Assembly: GCF_900111735.1 (NCBI RefSeq)
Contig: NZ_FOHW01000018.1
Span: 55,792 to 119,791 of the forward strand
Source of the DNA: Pseudomonas graminis
Lineage (GTDB): Bacteria > Pseudomonadota > Gammaproteobacteria > Pseudomonadales > Pseudomonadaceae
DNA: 64,000 nucleotides
Direction of reading: 5' to 3'
Position 1 is the first letter of the stretch. Each line of letters starts with the position of its first letter. The notes beneath the pieces were generated by a model, which worked only from the letters and a program-made list of their open reading frames with translations, was not told the origin of the DNA and ran no database searches. Made by a program: the position numbers and the translations under genes. Positions 36,537 through 45,903 of this stretch are shown here, in pieces.

Positions 36537-39368
36537 ATGACCGACTACAAAGCCACGCTTAATCTTCCGGACACCGCCTTCCCGATGAAGGCCGGCCTGC
36601 CCCAGCGCGAGCCGCAAACTCTGCAGCGCTGGGACAGCATTGGCCTGTACCAGAAGCTGCGCGAAATTGGCAAGGATCGGCCCAAGTTCGTGCTGCACGA
36701 CGGGCCTCCGTACGCCAACGGCAATATCCACATCGGTCACGCGGTCAACAAGATTCTCAAGGACATGATCGTTCGCTCGAAGACCCTGTCGGGCTTCGAC
36801 GCGCCTTACGTTCCGGGCTGGGATTGCCACGGTCTGCCGATCGAGCACAAAGTCGAAGTCACACATGGCAAAAACCTGCCTGCGGACAAGACCCGCGAAC
36901 TGTGCCGTGCCTACGCGGCCGAGCAGATCGAGGGGCAGAAAGCCGAGTTCATTCGTCTGGGCGTACTGGGCGACTGGGCCAACCCGTACCGCACCATGGA
37001 CTTCGCCAACGAGGCCGGGGAAATCCGTGCGCTGGCTGAAATGGTCAAGAACGGCTTCGTCTTCAAGGGCCTGAAGCCGGTCAACTGGTGTTTCGATTGC
37101 GGCTCGGCACTGGCTGAAGCGGAAGTCGAATACCAGGACAAGAAATCGTCCACCATCGACGTCGCCTTTCCGGCGGCCGATGGCGACAAGCTGGCTGCCG
37201 CCTTCGGTCTGCCAAGCCTGGGCAAACCTGCTGCCATCGTGATCTGGACCACCACCCCGTGGACCATCCCGGCAAACCAGGCGCTCAACGTTCACCCGGA
37301 ATTCACCTACGCGCTGGTCGACACCGGCGAGCGTCTGCTGGTGCTGGCTGAAGAGCTGGTTGAGTCCTGCCTCAAGCGCTGGAACCTCGAAGGTTCGGTG
37401 CTGGCGACTGCCGAGGGTTCAGCGCTTGAGCTGATCAACTTCCGTCATCCGTTCTACGATCGTCTTTCGCCCATCTATCTGGCGGACTACGTCGAGCTGG
37501 GCGCGGGTACCGGCGTCGTTCACTGCTCGCCCGCCTATGGCGTCGACGACTTCGTGATCTGCAAGGCCTACGGCCTGACCAACGACGACATCATCAGCCC
37601 GGTGCAAAGCAACGGCGTGTACAGCCCGTCGCTGGAGTTCTTCGGTGGCCAGTTCATCTTCAAGGCCAACCAGCCCATCATCGACAAGCTGACCGAAGTC
37701 GGCGCGTTGCTGCACACCGAAACCATCACCCACAGCTACATGCACTGCTGGCGCCACAAGACGCCGCTGATCTACCGCGCCACCGCGCAGTGGTTCGTCG
37801 GCATGGACAAGCAGCCGACGTCGGGTGACACCCTGCGCAACCGCGCCGTGAAGGCCATCGAAGAAACCAAGTTCGTCCCGGCATGGGGGCAGGCGCGCCT
37901 GCACTCGATGATCGCCAACCGCCCTGACTGGTGCATCTCCCGGCAGCGCAACTGGGGCGTGCCGATCCCGTTTTTCCTGAACAAGGAAAGCGGCGAGCTG
38001 CACCCGCGCACTGTCGAGCTGATGGAAGAAGTCGCTCAGCGGGTCGAGCAGGAAGGCATCGAAGCCTGGTTCAAGATGGACGCTGCCGAGCTGCTGGGTG
38101 ACGAAGCGCCGCACTACGACAAGATTTCCGACACCCTGGACGTCTGGTTCGACTCCGGCACCACTCACTGGCACGTCCTGCGCGGCTCGCACCCGATGGG
38201 CCACGAAAGCGGTCCTCGCGCCGACCTGTACCTGGAAGGTTCCGACCAGCACCGCGGCTGGTTCCACTCGTCGCTGCTGACCGGTTGCGCCATCGACAAT
38301 CACGCGCCGTACCGTGAGTTGCTCACCCATGGTTTCACCGTGGACGAAAACGGCCGCAAGATGTCCAAGTCGCTGGGCAACGTCATTGCCCCGCAGACCG
38401 TCAACGACACGCTGGGCGCCGACATCATGCGTCTGTGGGTTTCGGCGACTGACTACTCCGGCGAGATGGCCGTCTCCAACACCATCCTGCAGCGCAGCGC
38501 CGATGCGTATCGACGCATTCGCAACACCGCGCGCTTCCTGCTCTCGAACCTGACCGGCTTCAACCCGGCCACCGACTTGCTGCCAGCCGAAGACATGCTG
38601 GCGCTGGATCGCTGGGCCGTGGATCGCGCGCTGCTGCTGCAACGTGAGCTGGAAGAGCACTACGGCGAGTATCGGTTCTGGAACGTCTACTCGAAGGTGC
38701 ACAACTTCTGTGTGCAGGAGTTGGGCGGTTTCTACCTCGACATCATCAAGGATCGCCAGTACACCACCGGCGCCAACAGCAAGGCGCGTCGTTCTTGCCA
38801 GACCGCGCTGTTCCACATCTCCGAAGCGCTGGTTCGCTGGATCGCACCGATCCTGGCGTTTACCGCCGATGAGCTGTGGCAGTACCTGCCGGGCGAGCGC
38901 AACGAGTCGGTGATGCTCAACACCTGGTACCAGGACCTGACCGAGCTGCCGGAAGGCTTCGAGCTGGACCGCGCCTACTGGGAGCGGATCATGGCGGTGA
39001 AGGTGGCGGTCAACAAAGAAATGGAGAACCTGCGCGCGGCCAAGGCTATCGGCGGCAACTTACAGGCCGAGGTCACGCTGTACGCCGAAGACGCACTGGT
39101 AGCGGATCTGTCCAAGCTGAGCAACGAGCTGCGTTTCGTGCTGATCACCTCAACGGCCAGCGTCGCGCCTTTCGTCAGCGCGCCTGCCGATGCCGTGGTT
39201 ACCGAAGTCGCCGGTTTGAAGCTCAAAGTCGTCAAATCCGGCCACGCAAAGTGCGCGCGCTGCTGGCATCACCGCGAGGACGTCGGGGTCAACCCTGAGC
39301 ATCCGGAGATTTGCGGTCGTTGCGTCGACAACATCAGCGGCGCAGGCGAGGTTCGTCACTATGCCTAA
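36537..39368 (+). CDS. ileS: Isoleucyl-tRNA synthetase
   Basis: This 943-residue class I aminoacyl-tRNA synthetase has HIGH at residues 65-68 and KMSKS at residues 608-612, the two ATP-binding signatures. The editing domain (about residues 200-400) includes the [14 protein letters not shown] segment. The C-terminal zinc finger keeps four cysteines (906, 909, 926, 929). This zinc-bearing form is the usual bacterial, mupirocin-sensitive type. It charges tRNA-Ile and edits valine. Its 3' end overlaps lspA by eight bases. Confidence 0.97.
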   Translation: MTDYKATLNLPDTAFPMKAGLPQREPQTLQRWDSIGLYQKLREIGKDRPKFVLHDGPPYANGNIHIGHAVNKILKDMIVRSKTLSGFDAPYVPGWDCHGLPIEHKVEVTHGKNLPADKTRELCRAYAAEQIEGQKAEFIRLGVLGDWANPYRTMDFANEAGEIRALAEMVKNGFVFKGLKPVNWCFDCGSALAEAEVEYQDKKSSTIDVAFPAADGDKLAAAFGLPSLGKPAAIVIWTTTPWTIPANQALNVHPEFTYALVDTGERLLVLAEELVESCLKRWNLEGSVLATAEGSALELINFRHPFYDRLSPIYLADYVELGAGTGVVHCSPAYGVDDFVICKAYGLTNDDIISPVQSNGVYSPSLEFFGGQFIFKANQPIIDKLTEVGALLHTETITHSYMHCWRHKTPLIYRATAQWFVGMDKQPTSGDTLRNRAVKAIEETKFVPAWGQARLHSMIANRPDWCISRQRNWGVPIPFFLNKESGELHPRTVELMEEVAQRVEQEGIEAWFKMDAAELLGDEAPHYDKISDTLDVWFDSGTTHWHVLRGSHPMGHESGPRADLYLEGSDQHRGWFHSSLLTGCAIDNHAPYRELLTHGFTVDENGRKMSKSLGNVIAPQTVNDTLGADIMRLWVSATDYSGEMAVSNTILQRSADAYRRIRNTARFLLSNLTGFNPATDLLPAEDMLALDRWAVDRALLLQRELEEHYGEYRFWNVYSKVHNFCVQELGGFYLDIIKDRQYTTGANSKARRSCQTALFHISEALVRWIAPILAFTADELWQYLPGERNESVMLNTWYQDLTELPEGFELDRAYWERIMAVKVAVNKEMENLRAAKAIGGNLQAEVTLYAEDALVADLSKLSNELRFVLITSTASVAPFVSAPADAVVTEVAGLKLKVVKSGHAKCARCWHHREDVGVNPEHPEICGRCVDNISGAGEVRHYA

Positions 39369-39873
39369 TGCATCGGCTGGCCGTATGGGCCGACTGGGTT
39401 GGTTGTGGCTGAGCGTGCTGGTGGTGGTCATTGACCAGGCCAGCAAGTTCTACTTCGAAAACCGCCTGGAGTTGTACGAGCAGATCGTCATCCTTCCTGA
39501 CTACTTCAGCTGGATGCTGGCCTACAACACCGGGGCTGCGTTCAGCTTCCTGGCCGACAGCTCCGGCTGGCAGCGCTGGTTGTTTGCGCTGATTGCGGTC
39601 GTGGTGAGTGCGGTGCTGGTGGTCTGGCTCAAGCGGCTCGGGCGGGACGAAACCTGGCTGGCGGTTGCCCTTGCCCTTATCCTGGGCGGGGCGCTGGGCA
39701 ATCTGTATGACCGAATCTTCATCGGCCATGTCATAGACTTCATATTCGTGCATTGGAAAGAACACGGCTTCCCGGCCTTCAATGTCGCGGACAGCGCCAT
39801 TACCATTGGCGCGATCATGCTGGCTCTGGACATGTTCAAGAGCAAGAAAACCGGAGAGACCGTCAATGACTGA
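39361..39873 (+). CDS. lspA: Lipoprotein signal peptidase
   Basis: This 170-residue protein has four membrane segments and the two catalytic aspartates of signal peptidase II in [19 protein letters not shown] and [11 protein letters not shown]. It cleaves the signal peptide of prolipoproteins just before the lipidated cysteine, in the inner membrane. The start at 39361 overlaps the end of ileS, and the stop overlaps the start of slpA by eight bases. The many lipoproteins in this window (A2M, two DUF4136, BamD) are its clients. Confidence 0.96.
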   Translation: MPNASAGRMGRLGWLWLSVLVVVIDQASKFYFENRLELYEQIVILPDYFSWMLAYNTGAAFSFLADSSGWQRWLFALIAVVVSAVLVVWLKRLGRDETWLAVALALILGGALGNLYDRIFIGHVIDFIFVHWKEHGFPAFNVADSAITIGAIMLALDMFKSKKTGETVND

Positions 39874-40333
39874 TCAGTTGATGACCGAACAGGCTACTCA
39901 GGAAACACGCATCGGTCAGAACACGGAAGTCACCCTGCATTTCGCGCTGCACCTGGAAAATGGTGACACCGTCGACAGCACGTTCGACAAGGCCCCGGCG
40001 ACCTTCAAGGTCGGCGATGGCAGCCTGCTGCCGGGCTTTGAAGCGCTGATCTTCGGTTTCAAAGCCGGGGACAAGCGTACCCTTCAGGTACCGCCGGAAA
40101 ACGCTTTCGGCCAGCCGAACCCGCAGAATGTGCAGGTCATGCCGCGTTCGCAGTTCCAGAACATGGAACTGTCGGAAGGGCTGCTGGTGATCTTCAACGA
40201 TGCGGCGAATACCGAACTGCCGGGCGTGGTGAAAGCGGTGGACGATGATCAGGTCACCGTCGACTTCAATCATCCGCTCTCCGGCAAGACGTTGACCTTC
40301 GAAGTGGAAATCTTCGAGGTGAAGGCACTCTGA
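39866..40333 (+). CDS. fkpB: FKBP-type peptidyl-prolyl isomerase SlpA (FkpB)
   Basis: This 155-residue protein begins [22 protein letters not shown]; the start overlaps the lspA stop (ATGACTGA). The FKBP domain shows [57 protein letters not shown] and a C-terminal inserted-flap (IF) domain, the SlyD-like arrangement without the His-rich tail. It is a cytoplasmic prolyl isomerase and chaperone. The position between lspA and ispH is conserved. Confidence 0.94.
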   Translation: MTDQLMTEQATQETRIGQNTEVTLHFALHLENGDTVDSTFDKAPATFKVGDGSLLPGFEALIFGFKAGDKRTLQVPPENAFGQPNPQNVQVMPRSQFQNMELSEGLLVIFNDAANTELPGVVKAVDDDQVTVDFNHPLSGKTLTFEVEIFEVKAL

Positions 40334-40350
40334 GCATTGCCAGAGCGCTT

Positions 40351-40380
40351 GGCCCCGGCACTGTTCGGGGCCTTTTCGTT
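40351..40380 (+). terminator. Possible terminator between fkpB and ispH
   Basis: The stem ggccccg/cggggcc with a seven-base loop is followed by TTTTCGTTT. It lies inside the operon, so it may only attenuate transcription into ispH. Confidence 0.7.
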
Positions 40381-40415
40381 TATATGTTTCATTGCGCGTA
40401 GACACGAGGCACATC

Positions 40416-41363
40416 ATGCAAATCAAACTCGCCAACCCACGTGGCTTCTGTGCCGGGGTGGACCGTGCGATCGAAATCGTCAATCGCGCGCTGGAAGTGT
40501 TTGGCCCGCCGATCTACGTGCGCCATGAAGTGGTTCATAACAAATTCGTCGTCGAAGACCTGCGCAGCCGTGGCGCAATCTTCGTCGAAGAACTTGATCA
40601 GGTGCCGGACGACGTCATCGTGATCTTCAGTGCCCACGGCGTGTCGCAGGCGGTGCGTACCGAGGCGGCAGGCCGTGGTCTGAAGGTGTTCGACGCCACG
40701 TGTCCGCTGGTGACCAAAGTGCATATCGAGGTCGCGCGCTATAGCCGTGACGGCCGCGAGTGCATCCTGATTGGTCACGCCGGCCACCCTGAGGTCGAGG
40801 GCACGATGGGGCAGTACGATGCCAGCAATGGTGGCGCGATCTATCTGGTCGAAGACGAAGCGGACGTCGCTAATCTCCAGGTGAGCAATCCCGAGAACCT
40901 GGCTTTCGTGACCCAGACCACGCTGTCGATGGACGATACCAGCCGTGTGATCGACGCCTTGCGCACACGATTCCCGGCCATTGGTGGCCCGCGCAAGGAC
41001 GACATCTGTTACGCCACCCAAAACCGCCAGGACGCGGTCAAGGTATTGGCCGATGAGTGTGACGTGGTGCTGGTGGTCGGCAGCCCGAACAGCTCCAACT
41101 CCAATCGCCTGCGTGAACTGGCTGAACGCATGTCGACCCCGGCCTATCTGATCGATGGCGCCGAAGACATGCAGCGCAGCTGGTTCGACGGCGTTGGACG
41201 CATCGGCATTACTGCCGGTGCTTCGGCGCCTGAAGTGCTGGTGCGTGGCGTGATCCAGCAGCTGCACGCCTGGGGAGCTACCGGCGAAGACGAGTTGGCC
41301 GGGCGCGAGGAAAACATCACCTTCTCGATGCCCAAGGAATTGCGCGTCAAGTCGCTGCTGTAA
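40416..41363 (+). CDS. ispH: 4-hydroxy-3-methylbut-2-enyl diphosphate reductase
   Basis: This 315-residue protein has the three cysteines that hold the [4Fe-4S] cluster: Cys12 (RGFCAGV), Cys96 (ATCPLV) and Cys198 (DICYATQ). EEIEVxxH-type residues include [10 protein letters not shown] and the substrate loop NSSNSNRL. It converts HMBPP to IPP and DMAPP, the last step of the MEP isoprenoid pathway; IspB in this window uses the product. The start at 40416 is chosen over a frame eight codons longer because it matches the family N-terminus. It converges with the fimT-like gene 21 bases away. Confidence 0.96.
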   Translation: MQIKLANPRGFCAGVDRAIEIVNRALEVFGPPIYVRHEVVHNKFVVEDLRSRGAIFVEELDQVPDDVIVIFSAHGVSQAVRTEAAGRGLKVFDATCPLVTKVHIEVARYSRDGRECILIGHAGHPEVEGTMGQYDASNGGAIYLVEDEADVANLQVSNPENLAFVTQTTLSMDDTSRVIDALRTRFPAIGGPRKDDICYATQNRQDAVKVLADECDVVLVVGSPNSSNSNRLRELAERMSTPAYLIDGAEDMQRSWFDGVGRIGITAGASAPEVLVRGVIQQLHAWGATGEDELAGREENITFSMPKELRVKSLL

Positions 41364-41384
41364 TCCGGTCATCCTGTCACCGCA

Positions 41385-41888
41385 TCATGCACAGGGCTCG
41401 CTGCCGAATCCTTCGGATCGCAGCGTGACCCTGCCGGTCACCGCAATCGCCAACTGATAGCGACTGGCGGGTGCGTCTTTGAGGCACACCGCCAGTGTCC
41501 CGTTGGCGTTGTTCAGCAGCCGCCCCGTGTTATCGAAACCAATGCGCACGGCCACCTTGGTGTTGCCGACGACCCTGACGTTGCGGTGGCTGGCGAACTC
41601 GGCGAGCGACAGCTCACCCTCGTCCCTGAACTGGTTGCGGTTGCTGTCGACGAACACATTCCAGCCCCGGCTCCAGTCATTTTCCAGCGCCTGCATCACC
41701 ACCGGCTGACTGCGCAGAATCGCCTCTGTGCGAGCCATGCGCAGCCCGCTGGCCAGTTGCTGAGCGGTGTCCTGACGTCGCTGTGAGTCGATCAATTGGC
41801 CGAAGGCGGGGATCGCCAGGGTCGCGATGATGGCGACAATCACCAACCCAGCCAGCAGTTCAATCAGCGTCAATCCTTGCTGTTTCAC
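41385..41888 (-). CDS. fimT: Minor pseudopilin, GspH/FimT type
   Basis: This 167-residue protein starts at GTG (41888, preceded by GGAAG) and begins VKQQG|LTLIELL, a prepilin leader cut after Gly by PilD, with Glu5 in the mature protein. A hydrophobic N-terminal helix (LLAGLVIVAIIATLAIPAF) is followed by RMARTEAILRSQPVVM, the FimT/GspH region. Residues further on form the pilin beta sheet, ending SEGFGSEPCA. An alternative longer start exists at 41945. The gene runs opposite to the adjacent pilV-pilW-pilX-pilE set and converges with ispH. In P. aeruginosa fimT and fimU are tandem; here this copy is inverted. Related FimT proteins can bind DNA. Confidence 0.82.
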   Translation of the reverse strand: MKQQGLTLIELLAGLVIVAIIATLAIPAFGQLIDSQRRQDTAQQLASGLRMARTEAILRSQPVVMQALENDWSRGWNVFVDSNRNQFRDEGELSLAEFASHRNVRVVGNTKVAVRIGFDNTGRLLNNANGTLAVCLKDAPASRYQLAIAVTGRVTLRSEGFGSEPCA

Positions 41889-41937
41889 GAGCGTCTTCCG
41901 TTGAGTGCGGCGCCCAAGGAAACACCCCCTCAGCCGC

Positions 41938-41962
41938 GCTGACAACCGGGTCGATTGTCAGC
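41938..41962. promoter_or_regulatory. Perfect 8-bp inverted repeat in the fimT/pilV divergent region
   Basis: GCTGACAA (41938-41945) and TTGTCAGC (41955-41962) are exact reverse complements with a nine-base gap. The position between divergent genes suggests an operator or a hairpin. No named regulator is implied. Confidence 0.4.
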
Positions 41963-42071
41963 CGGTATGTCCGCAAGGCGCCGTTACACATCCTCCGGGC
42001 AAACTGCCGCGCATCGTCTTCACTGTTGGCTGCAAAGCGGACGGCAGAGGTGGGCGATGGCAGGGAAGGCG

Positions 42072-42512
42072 ATGCAATCAGGCATGACACTGATCGAAGT
42101 GATGGTCGCGCTGTTGATCTTCAGCGTTGGCATTTTGGGTGTGGCGATGCTGCAGCTCAACGCGCTGAAGTACACCGACAGCTCGATGCGCAGCCTGCAC
42201 GTCAGCTTCATCGCCCATGATCTTTTCGAGCGCATCCGTGCCAACTCTCGAAGCAGTTACGCGCTGGCTTCGCTGAGTCAGGCGCCAACGTCCGGCAGTC
42301 TCGCCGTCCCTCGACAGCAAGACTTGTACGACTTCGCTACACAGTTGAAGCGCGCCGTCGGTGACGACGCCGAGGCATCAATTGCGGTAGCGGGATCGAG
42401 CGTGACCCTCACATTGAAATGGGACGATTCCCGTGCCAGCCAAGAGGCTGCACAGAAGCAAACGCTCACGCTGAGCGCTGATTTCTCTGCCGAGCGGGCC
42501 GCCCGGCCATGA
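42072..42512 (+). CDS. pilV: Type IV pilus minor pilin PilV (first copy)
   Basis: This 146-residue prepilin begins MQSG|MTLIEVMVALLIFSVG, with a four-residue leader and Glu5. AGGGAAGG lies just before the ATG at 42072; longer starts are possible at 42057. The body (RSLHVSFIAHDLFERIRAN and VPRQQDLYDF) matches PilV, and the same landmarks recur in the second copy at 44733, so the two are paralogues. PilV primes pilus assembly with PilW, PilX, PilE and FimU. It overlaps pilW by four bases. Its partner set lacks a PilY1 gene. Confidence 0.85.
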   Translation: MQSGMTLIEVMVALLIFSVGILGVAMLQLNALKYTDSSMRSLHVSFIAHDLFERIRANSRSSYALASLSQAPTSGSLAVPRQQDLYDFATQLKRAVGDDAEASIAVAGSSVTLTLKWDDSRASQEAAQKQTLTLSADFSAERAARP

Positions 42513-43210
42513 AGACTCTGGAGAAGGGCTTTGGCCTCGTCGAGGTGCTGCTGGCGCTGGTGTTGGGATTGGTGATGTCGCTGGCCTTGGCGCAGATATT
42601 TATCAGTTCAAAGAACAGTTATGCCAGTCAGACATCGTCCGCCAGCCTGCAGGAAGACGCGCGATTCGTGCTCAGCAAAATGGTCCAGGAAGTGCGGCTG
42701 GTGGGCATGTTCGGCTGCCTGGGGAAAGTCGGGGACGCCAGCGTCGGCAAAGGCTTTTCCAAGGCGTTTGAAGAGCCGATCCACTGGGATGCCAGCTCTC
42801 AGACACTGACCCTCGCCACGGCCGGGACCGGAGAGGGCGGCGGCTGGTCGACCTGGGTCATTCACACTGACTGCGTGTCGTCCGCCAGCGCGTACACCAA
42901 CGGCCGGGCGCCCCGACTTGCCCCCAATGAGACTGCGATGCCAGTGCACCGGCAGGTCTATCGCTTCAACAAGGCGCGCAATGAACTGTCGCTGAACGGC
43001 CAGCCGTTGGTCAGCAACGTGCGCGCGTTCAGCGTGTTGTTCGGCGTCGCCGGATCGATCAATGATCGCTCCATCTCGCGGTACGCCGTCACTGCCGACC
43101 CCTCGCTGATCCGCAGCGTGCGCTTGACCCTGACCCTGTTCGACCCTGCAGACCGGGTGCAGGAGCAAACCGTTGATGTCGTCGCCGCCATCCGTAATCG
43201 GCTGGGATGA
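42509..43210 (+). CDS. pilW: Type IV pilus minor pilin PilW (first copy)
   Basis: This 233-residue prepilin begins MKTLEKG|FGLVEVLLALVLGL with Glu5. The family region LQEDARFVLSKMVQEVRLVGMFGC is shared with the second copy (MQEDARFILTKMAQEIRMVGMFGC), showing common origin. Four further cysteines and an ending QTVDVVAAIRNRLG agree with PilW. It sits with PilV, PilX and PilE at the pilus tip complex in the inner membrane and periplasm. The start overlaps pilV by four bases (ATGA). Confidence 0.87.
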   Translation: MKTLEKGFGLVEVLLALVLGLVMSLALAQIFISSKNSYASQTSSASLQEDARFVLSKMVQEVRLVGMFGCLGKVGDASVGKGFSKAFEEPIHWDASSQTLTLATAGTGEGGGWSTWVIHTDCVSSASAYTNGRAPRLAPNETAMPVHRQVYRFNKARNELSLNGQPLVSNVRAFSVLFGVAGSINDRSISRYAVTADPSLIRSVRLTLTLFDPADRVQEQTVDVVAAIRNRLG

Positions 43211-43214
43211 GGGC

Positions 43215-43706
43215 ATGAACATGAATGCACAGCGTGGTGCGGTGTTGATCGTCAGCCTGGTGTTCCTGTTGCTGCTAACCCTGTTGGCCACATCGTCGAT
43301 GCAGAACGCCACGCTCCAGGAAAAAGTGGCCGGCACGCTCAACCGGCGTGTTGCCTCGTTTCAGTCTGCCGAGACAGCCCTGCGCATGGCGGAAGCGAAA
43401 ATTGTCTCACCGGGGTTTTCCCAGTCGCCCTGTTCGTCTCCAGCGAAATGTTTGCCACCGCCTGAAGCGCTGACCCTTTCCAGTAGCGGAACGGGCGGGG
43501 ACTCGGGTGTGAGTTGGGTCGCAACACGCGGTGGCTTCTACGGTATTCAGCATGTCGGCAAAACTGATCAACCAGCAGGTGGCGGAGACGGTCAGCTCTG
43601 GAGTTTGTACCGCGTGACCGCTATTGGTATTGAGGGCGACTCACGCACCGTGCTCGAAAGCATCCACACCCAGGAGCGTCGTGTCATGTGGCGGCAGCGG
43701 CAATGA
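43215..43706 (+). CDS. pilX: Type IV pilus minor pilin PilX (first copy)
   Basis: This 163-residue protein begins MNMNAQRG|AVLIVSLVFLLLLTLLA. It has no Glu5, as is usual in the GspK-like PilX class, and carries SSMQNATLQEKVAGTLNRR, conserved in the second copy. A CSSPAKCLPPPEA segment with two cysteines also recurs. The start at 43215 follows pilW by four bases, and the stop overlaps the pilE start. PilX is a tip component needed to start pilus assembly in P. aeruginosa. Confidence 0.85.
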   Translation: MNMNAQRGAVLIVSLVFLLLLTLLATSSMQNATLQEKVAGTLNRRVASFQSAETALRMAEAKIVSPGFSQSPCSSPAKCLPPPEALTLSSSGTGGDSGVSWVATRGGFYGIQHVGKTDQPAGGGDGQLWSLYRVTAIGIEGDSRTVLESIHTQERRVMWRQRQ

Positions 43707-44125
43707 ATAGACAAACCGCGGGCTTCACCTTGATCGAACTGCTGATTGCCATCGCCATCGTCGCGATTCTCGCCGCCGTCGCGTATCCGCAATACAGCGA
43801 ATACACCCGGAAAACCCGCCGCTCCGAGATCGCAGGAGTGCTGGTTGAAGAGGCGCAGAAGCTTGAGCGGTTTCACTCGCGGGCAGGACAATACTCGGAC
43901 GTCAGCGGGCCGCCGGCTTTCAGTCATGAGGTATCGAAGGGGAATGCGTTTTATCGGATAGGGGCAGAGCGCAAGGAGCGGACATTTACGCTGACCGCAT
44001 CGCCCATTGGCGGAGGGATTATGGGCGGGGATGCCTGTGGCAGCTTTGTGCTGGAAAACACCGGCAGGCGCGACAATCTCGGGATGTCGGGGGCTGCCAG
44101 TGTGTTGGGGTGTTGGGGGCGGTGA
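43703..44125 (+). CDS. pilE: Type IV pilus minor pilin PilE (first copy)
   Basis: This 140-residue prepilin begins MNRQTAG|FTLIELLIAIAIVAILAAVAYPQY, a textbook class III leader and pilin helix with Glu5. C-terminal CGSFVLENTG...CWGR places the disulfide pair in the same position as the second copy. The start overlaps the pilX stop (ATGA). It is the last gene of the first set; no pilY1 intervenes between pilX and pilE. The next operon begins 125 bases downstream. Confidence 0.87.
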   Translation: MNRQTAGFTLIELLIAIAIVAILAAVAYPQYSEYTRKTRRSEIAGVLVEEAQKLERFHSRAGQYSDVSGPPAFSHEVSKGNAFYRIGAERKERTFTLTASPIGGGIMGGDACGSFVLENTGRRDNLGMSGAASVLGCWGR

Positions 44126-44160
44126 GATGACCTAGGTCTGCTACGGCACCGCGCGTCAGG

Positions 44161-44169
44161 GCGTTCGTC
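44161..44169 (+). promoter_or_regulatory. AlgR-box-like site upstream of fimU
   Basis: GCGTTCGTC matches the AlgR recognition sequence CCGTTCGTC at eight of nine positions, 82 bases before the fimU start. In P. aeruginosa AlgR activates the fimU-pilVWXY1Y2E operon through such a site. A nine-base motif can arise by chance. Confidence 0.45.
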
Positions 44170-44250
44170 TGCCGAAAACAGCCACACATCCCCCCGGCAA
44201 ATATTGAAACAACCGGTTGCTATATAGTTTCTCCATTAAGGAGAGATTAA

Positions 44251-44733
44251 ATGGCTAAAGGGTGTCGGGGCTTTACGCTGGTCGAGTTGCTGGTGACCAT
44301 CACGTTGGTCGGCATCCTCGCCGCGATCGCCGTTCCGAGTTTCAGCACGGCGATTCAAAACACCAAGGCAGATACGGAGGTCAGCGACTTTCAGCGTTTC
44401 CTTAATTACGCCCGCCAACAAGCCATCAACAGTGGCACTGTCATTCGTATCACGCCATCGGTGGCGGGTGCTGCCTGGAATACGCAGCTGAGTGCCATTG
44501 ATCCTGCGGCAACGGCGCCGATTCCCATTCTGCGAGTTTTGCCGGCGATGGATTCTGCATCAGTGCTTACAGTGAGCGGAAATCCTACTGCGATCGACTT
44601 CAACAACCTGGGGGGGTTGGCCGCACCAGTGCCGACGGCGGCTGCTGCCGTAAGCGTCACCTATACACGCGGCACCATCACCCGAGTGATCAACATATGC
44701 CTGAGCGGTCGTATCGTATTGGGTGGATGCTGA
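44251..44733 (+). CDS. fimU: Type IV pilus minor pilin FimU
   Basis: This 160-residue prepilin begins [31 protein letters not shown] with Glu5. RFLNYARQQAINSGTVIRI is the GspH/FimU-type region. AAGGAGAGATTAA provides a strong ribosome site. It begins the second minor-pilin operon, and its stop overlaps the start of pilV (TGATG). FimU couples the tip minor pilins to the major pilin. The C-terminal half is Ala/Val-rich, ending with two cysteines (NICLSGRIVLGGC). Confidence 0.87.
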   Translation: MAKGCRGFTLVELLVTITLVGILAAIAVPSFSTAIQNTKADTEVSDFQRFLNYARQQAINSGTVIRITPSVAGAAWNTQLSAIDPAATAPIPILRVLPAMDSASVLTVSGNPTAIDFNNLGGLAAPVPTAAAAVSVTYTRGTITRVINICLSGRIVLGGC

Positions 44734-45203
44734 TGAACGAACGGATGGGTTATAAGCAACAGGGCACGACGCTGATTGAAGTATTGGTCGCCCTGCTTGT
44801 ACTGGCCATTGGGCTGTTGGGTGCGGCAGCGCTTCAGTTGAATGCGCTGAAATACACCGACAGTTCAAGGCTCAGCAGCCAGGCAAGCTTTATCGCGTAC
44901 GACATGATGGACCGCATACGCGCCAATCCTGATGCTGACTATAGTTTGACTTCCCTGGCGGCGGTGACTTCTGGCCCCAATCTGACTGTTCCGCGCACGC
45001 AGGATCTCTACGACTTCAAGACCAATATCCAAACTCTCGACCCCGTCACGGGCGATGGGACCATTACGGTGGATCCGACGTATAAGAGGCTGGTCACCAT
45101 TACGGTGACCTGGAGTGATGCCCGGGCCGCCAACCCGGCAACTCCCTTGCAGACCTTTACTGTGAAGAGTCGTGTGGCGATAGACGCGAAGGTGACGCAA
45201 TGA
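44733..45203 (+). CDS. pilV: Type IV pilus minor pilin PilV (second copy)
   Basis: This 156-residue prepilin begins MNERMGYKQQG|TTLIEVLVALLVLAIGLLG with Glu5. I take the ATG at 44733 because it overlaps the fimU stop; ATGs at 44727 and 44745 are alternatives. QLNALKYTDSSRLSSQASFIAYDMMDRIRAN and VPRTQDLYDF are shared with the first copy. It is the second gene of the fimU operon and overlaps pilW by four bases. Confidence 0.87.
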   Translation: MNERMGYKQQGTTLIEVLVALLVLAIGLLGAAALQLNALKYTDSSRLSSQASFIAYDMMDRIRANPDADYSLTSLAAVTSGPNLTVPRTQDLYDFKTNIQTLDPVTGDGTITVDPTYKRLVTITVTWSDARAANPATPLQTFTVKSRVAIDAKVTQ

Positions 45204-45892
45204 AGCACCGCGCCAGGGGCTTCGGCCTGATCGAGATCATGATCTCGCTGCTATTGGGTTTGCTTATAGTGGCGGGTGTTATTCAGATTTTCATTTCAGC
45301 CAAGAACACCTATCTGTCACAGAACGCCTCGGCGGTCATGCAAGAGGATGCACGTTTCATCCTCACCAAGATGGCTCAGGAAATACGCATGGTCGGAATG
45401 TTTGGCTGTCTGGCGACGGTCAAAGACTCAAGCGCCAACAGTGACTTCGCCGCTGCGCAGCTGACGCCAGTCCGGTGGGATAACGCAGCGTCGAAATTGA
45501 CGTTGGTAACATCCGATGTGGGAAACAACGGCGGTACTCCGACCTGGACCGTTGTCTCCGATTGCAAGTCGGGAGCGACCGCTACAACCGGGGCGGCTAC
45601 ACCCGCTGCTAATCAGTTAGCGTTTCCGATACGTCAGCTCGTCTATCAGTTTACGAATAACCAGATACTTCTAGGGGGCGCTCCCATCGTCAGTAACGTG
45701 AAAAATTTCGCGGTTATGTTTGGTACTGCCAATACGGCCTCGGACACAGCTGTTACGGGCTACACGGCAACGCCTGCCAGCACGAACCTGATACGCAGTG
45801 TGCGACTGACCCTGGAGATGACAGACGCGACCGGTCGGGTTAAAAACCAGACGTTCAGCGTTCTCACCGCTTTACGTAACCGTCTCTACTAG
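45200..45892 (+). CDS. pilW: Type IV pilus minor pilin PilW (second copy)
   Basis: This 230-residue prepilin begins MKHRARG|FGLIEIMISLLLGLLI with Glu5. It shares MQEDARFILTKMAQEIRMVGMFGC and the ending VLTALRNRLY with the first PilW. Codon use and GC are noticeably less GC-biased than in the first set and the flanking housekeeping genes. The start overlaps pilV by four bases; pilX follows after 11 bases. Confidence 0.88.
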   Translation: MKHRARGFGLIEIMISLLLGLLIVAGVIQIFISAKNTYLSQNASAVMQEDARFILTKMAQEIRMVGMFGCLATVKDSSANSDFAAAQLTPVRWDNAASKLTLVTSDVGNNGGTPTWTVVSDCKSGATATTGAATPAANQLAFPIRQLVYQFTNNQILLGGAPIVSNVKNFAVMFGTANTASDTAVTGYTATPASTNLIRSVRLTLEMTDATGRVKNQTFSVLTALRNRLY

Positions 45893-45903
45893 GTGCTGCC
45901 ATC

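Noticed and set aside
44200..44222. Possible promoter TTGAAA/TATATA before fimU
   Set aside because: The spacing between the hexamers is far too short for sigma-70, so no promoter is called.
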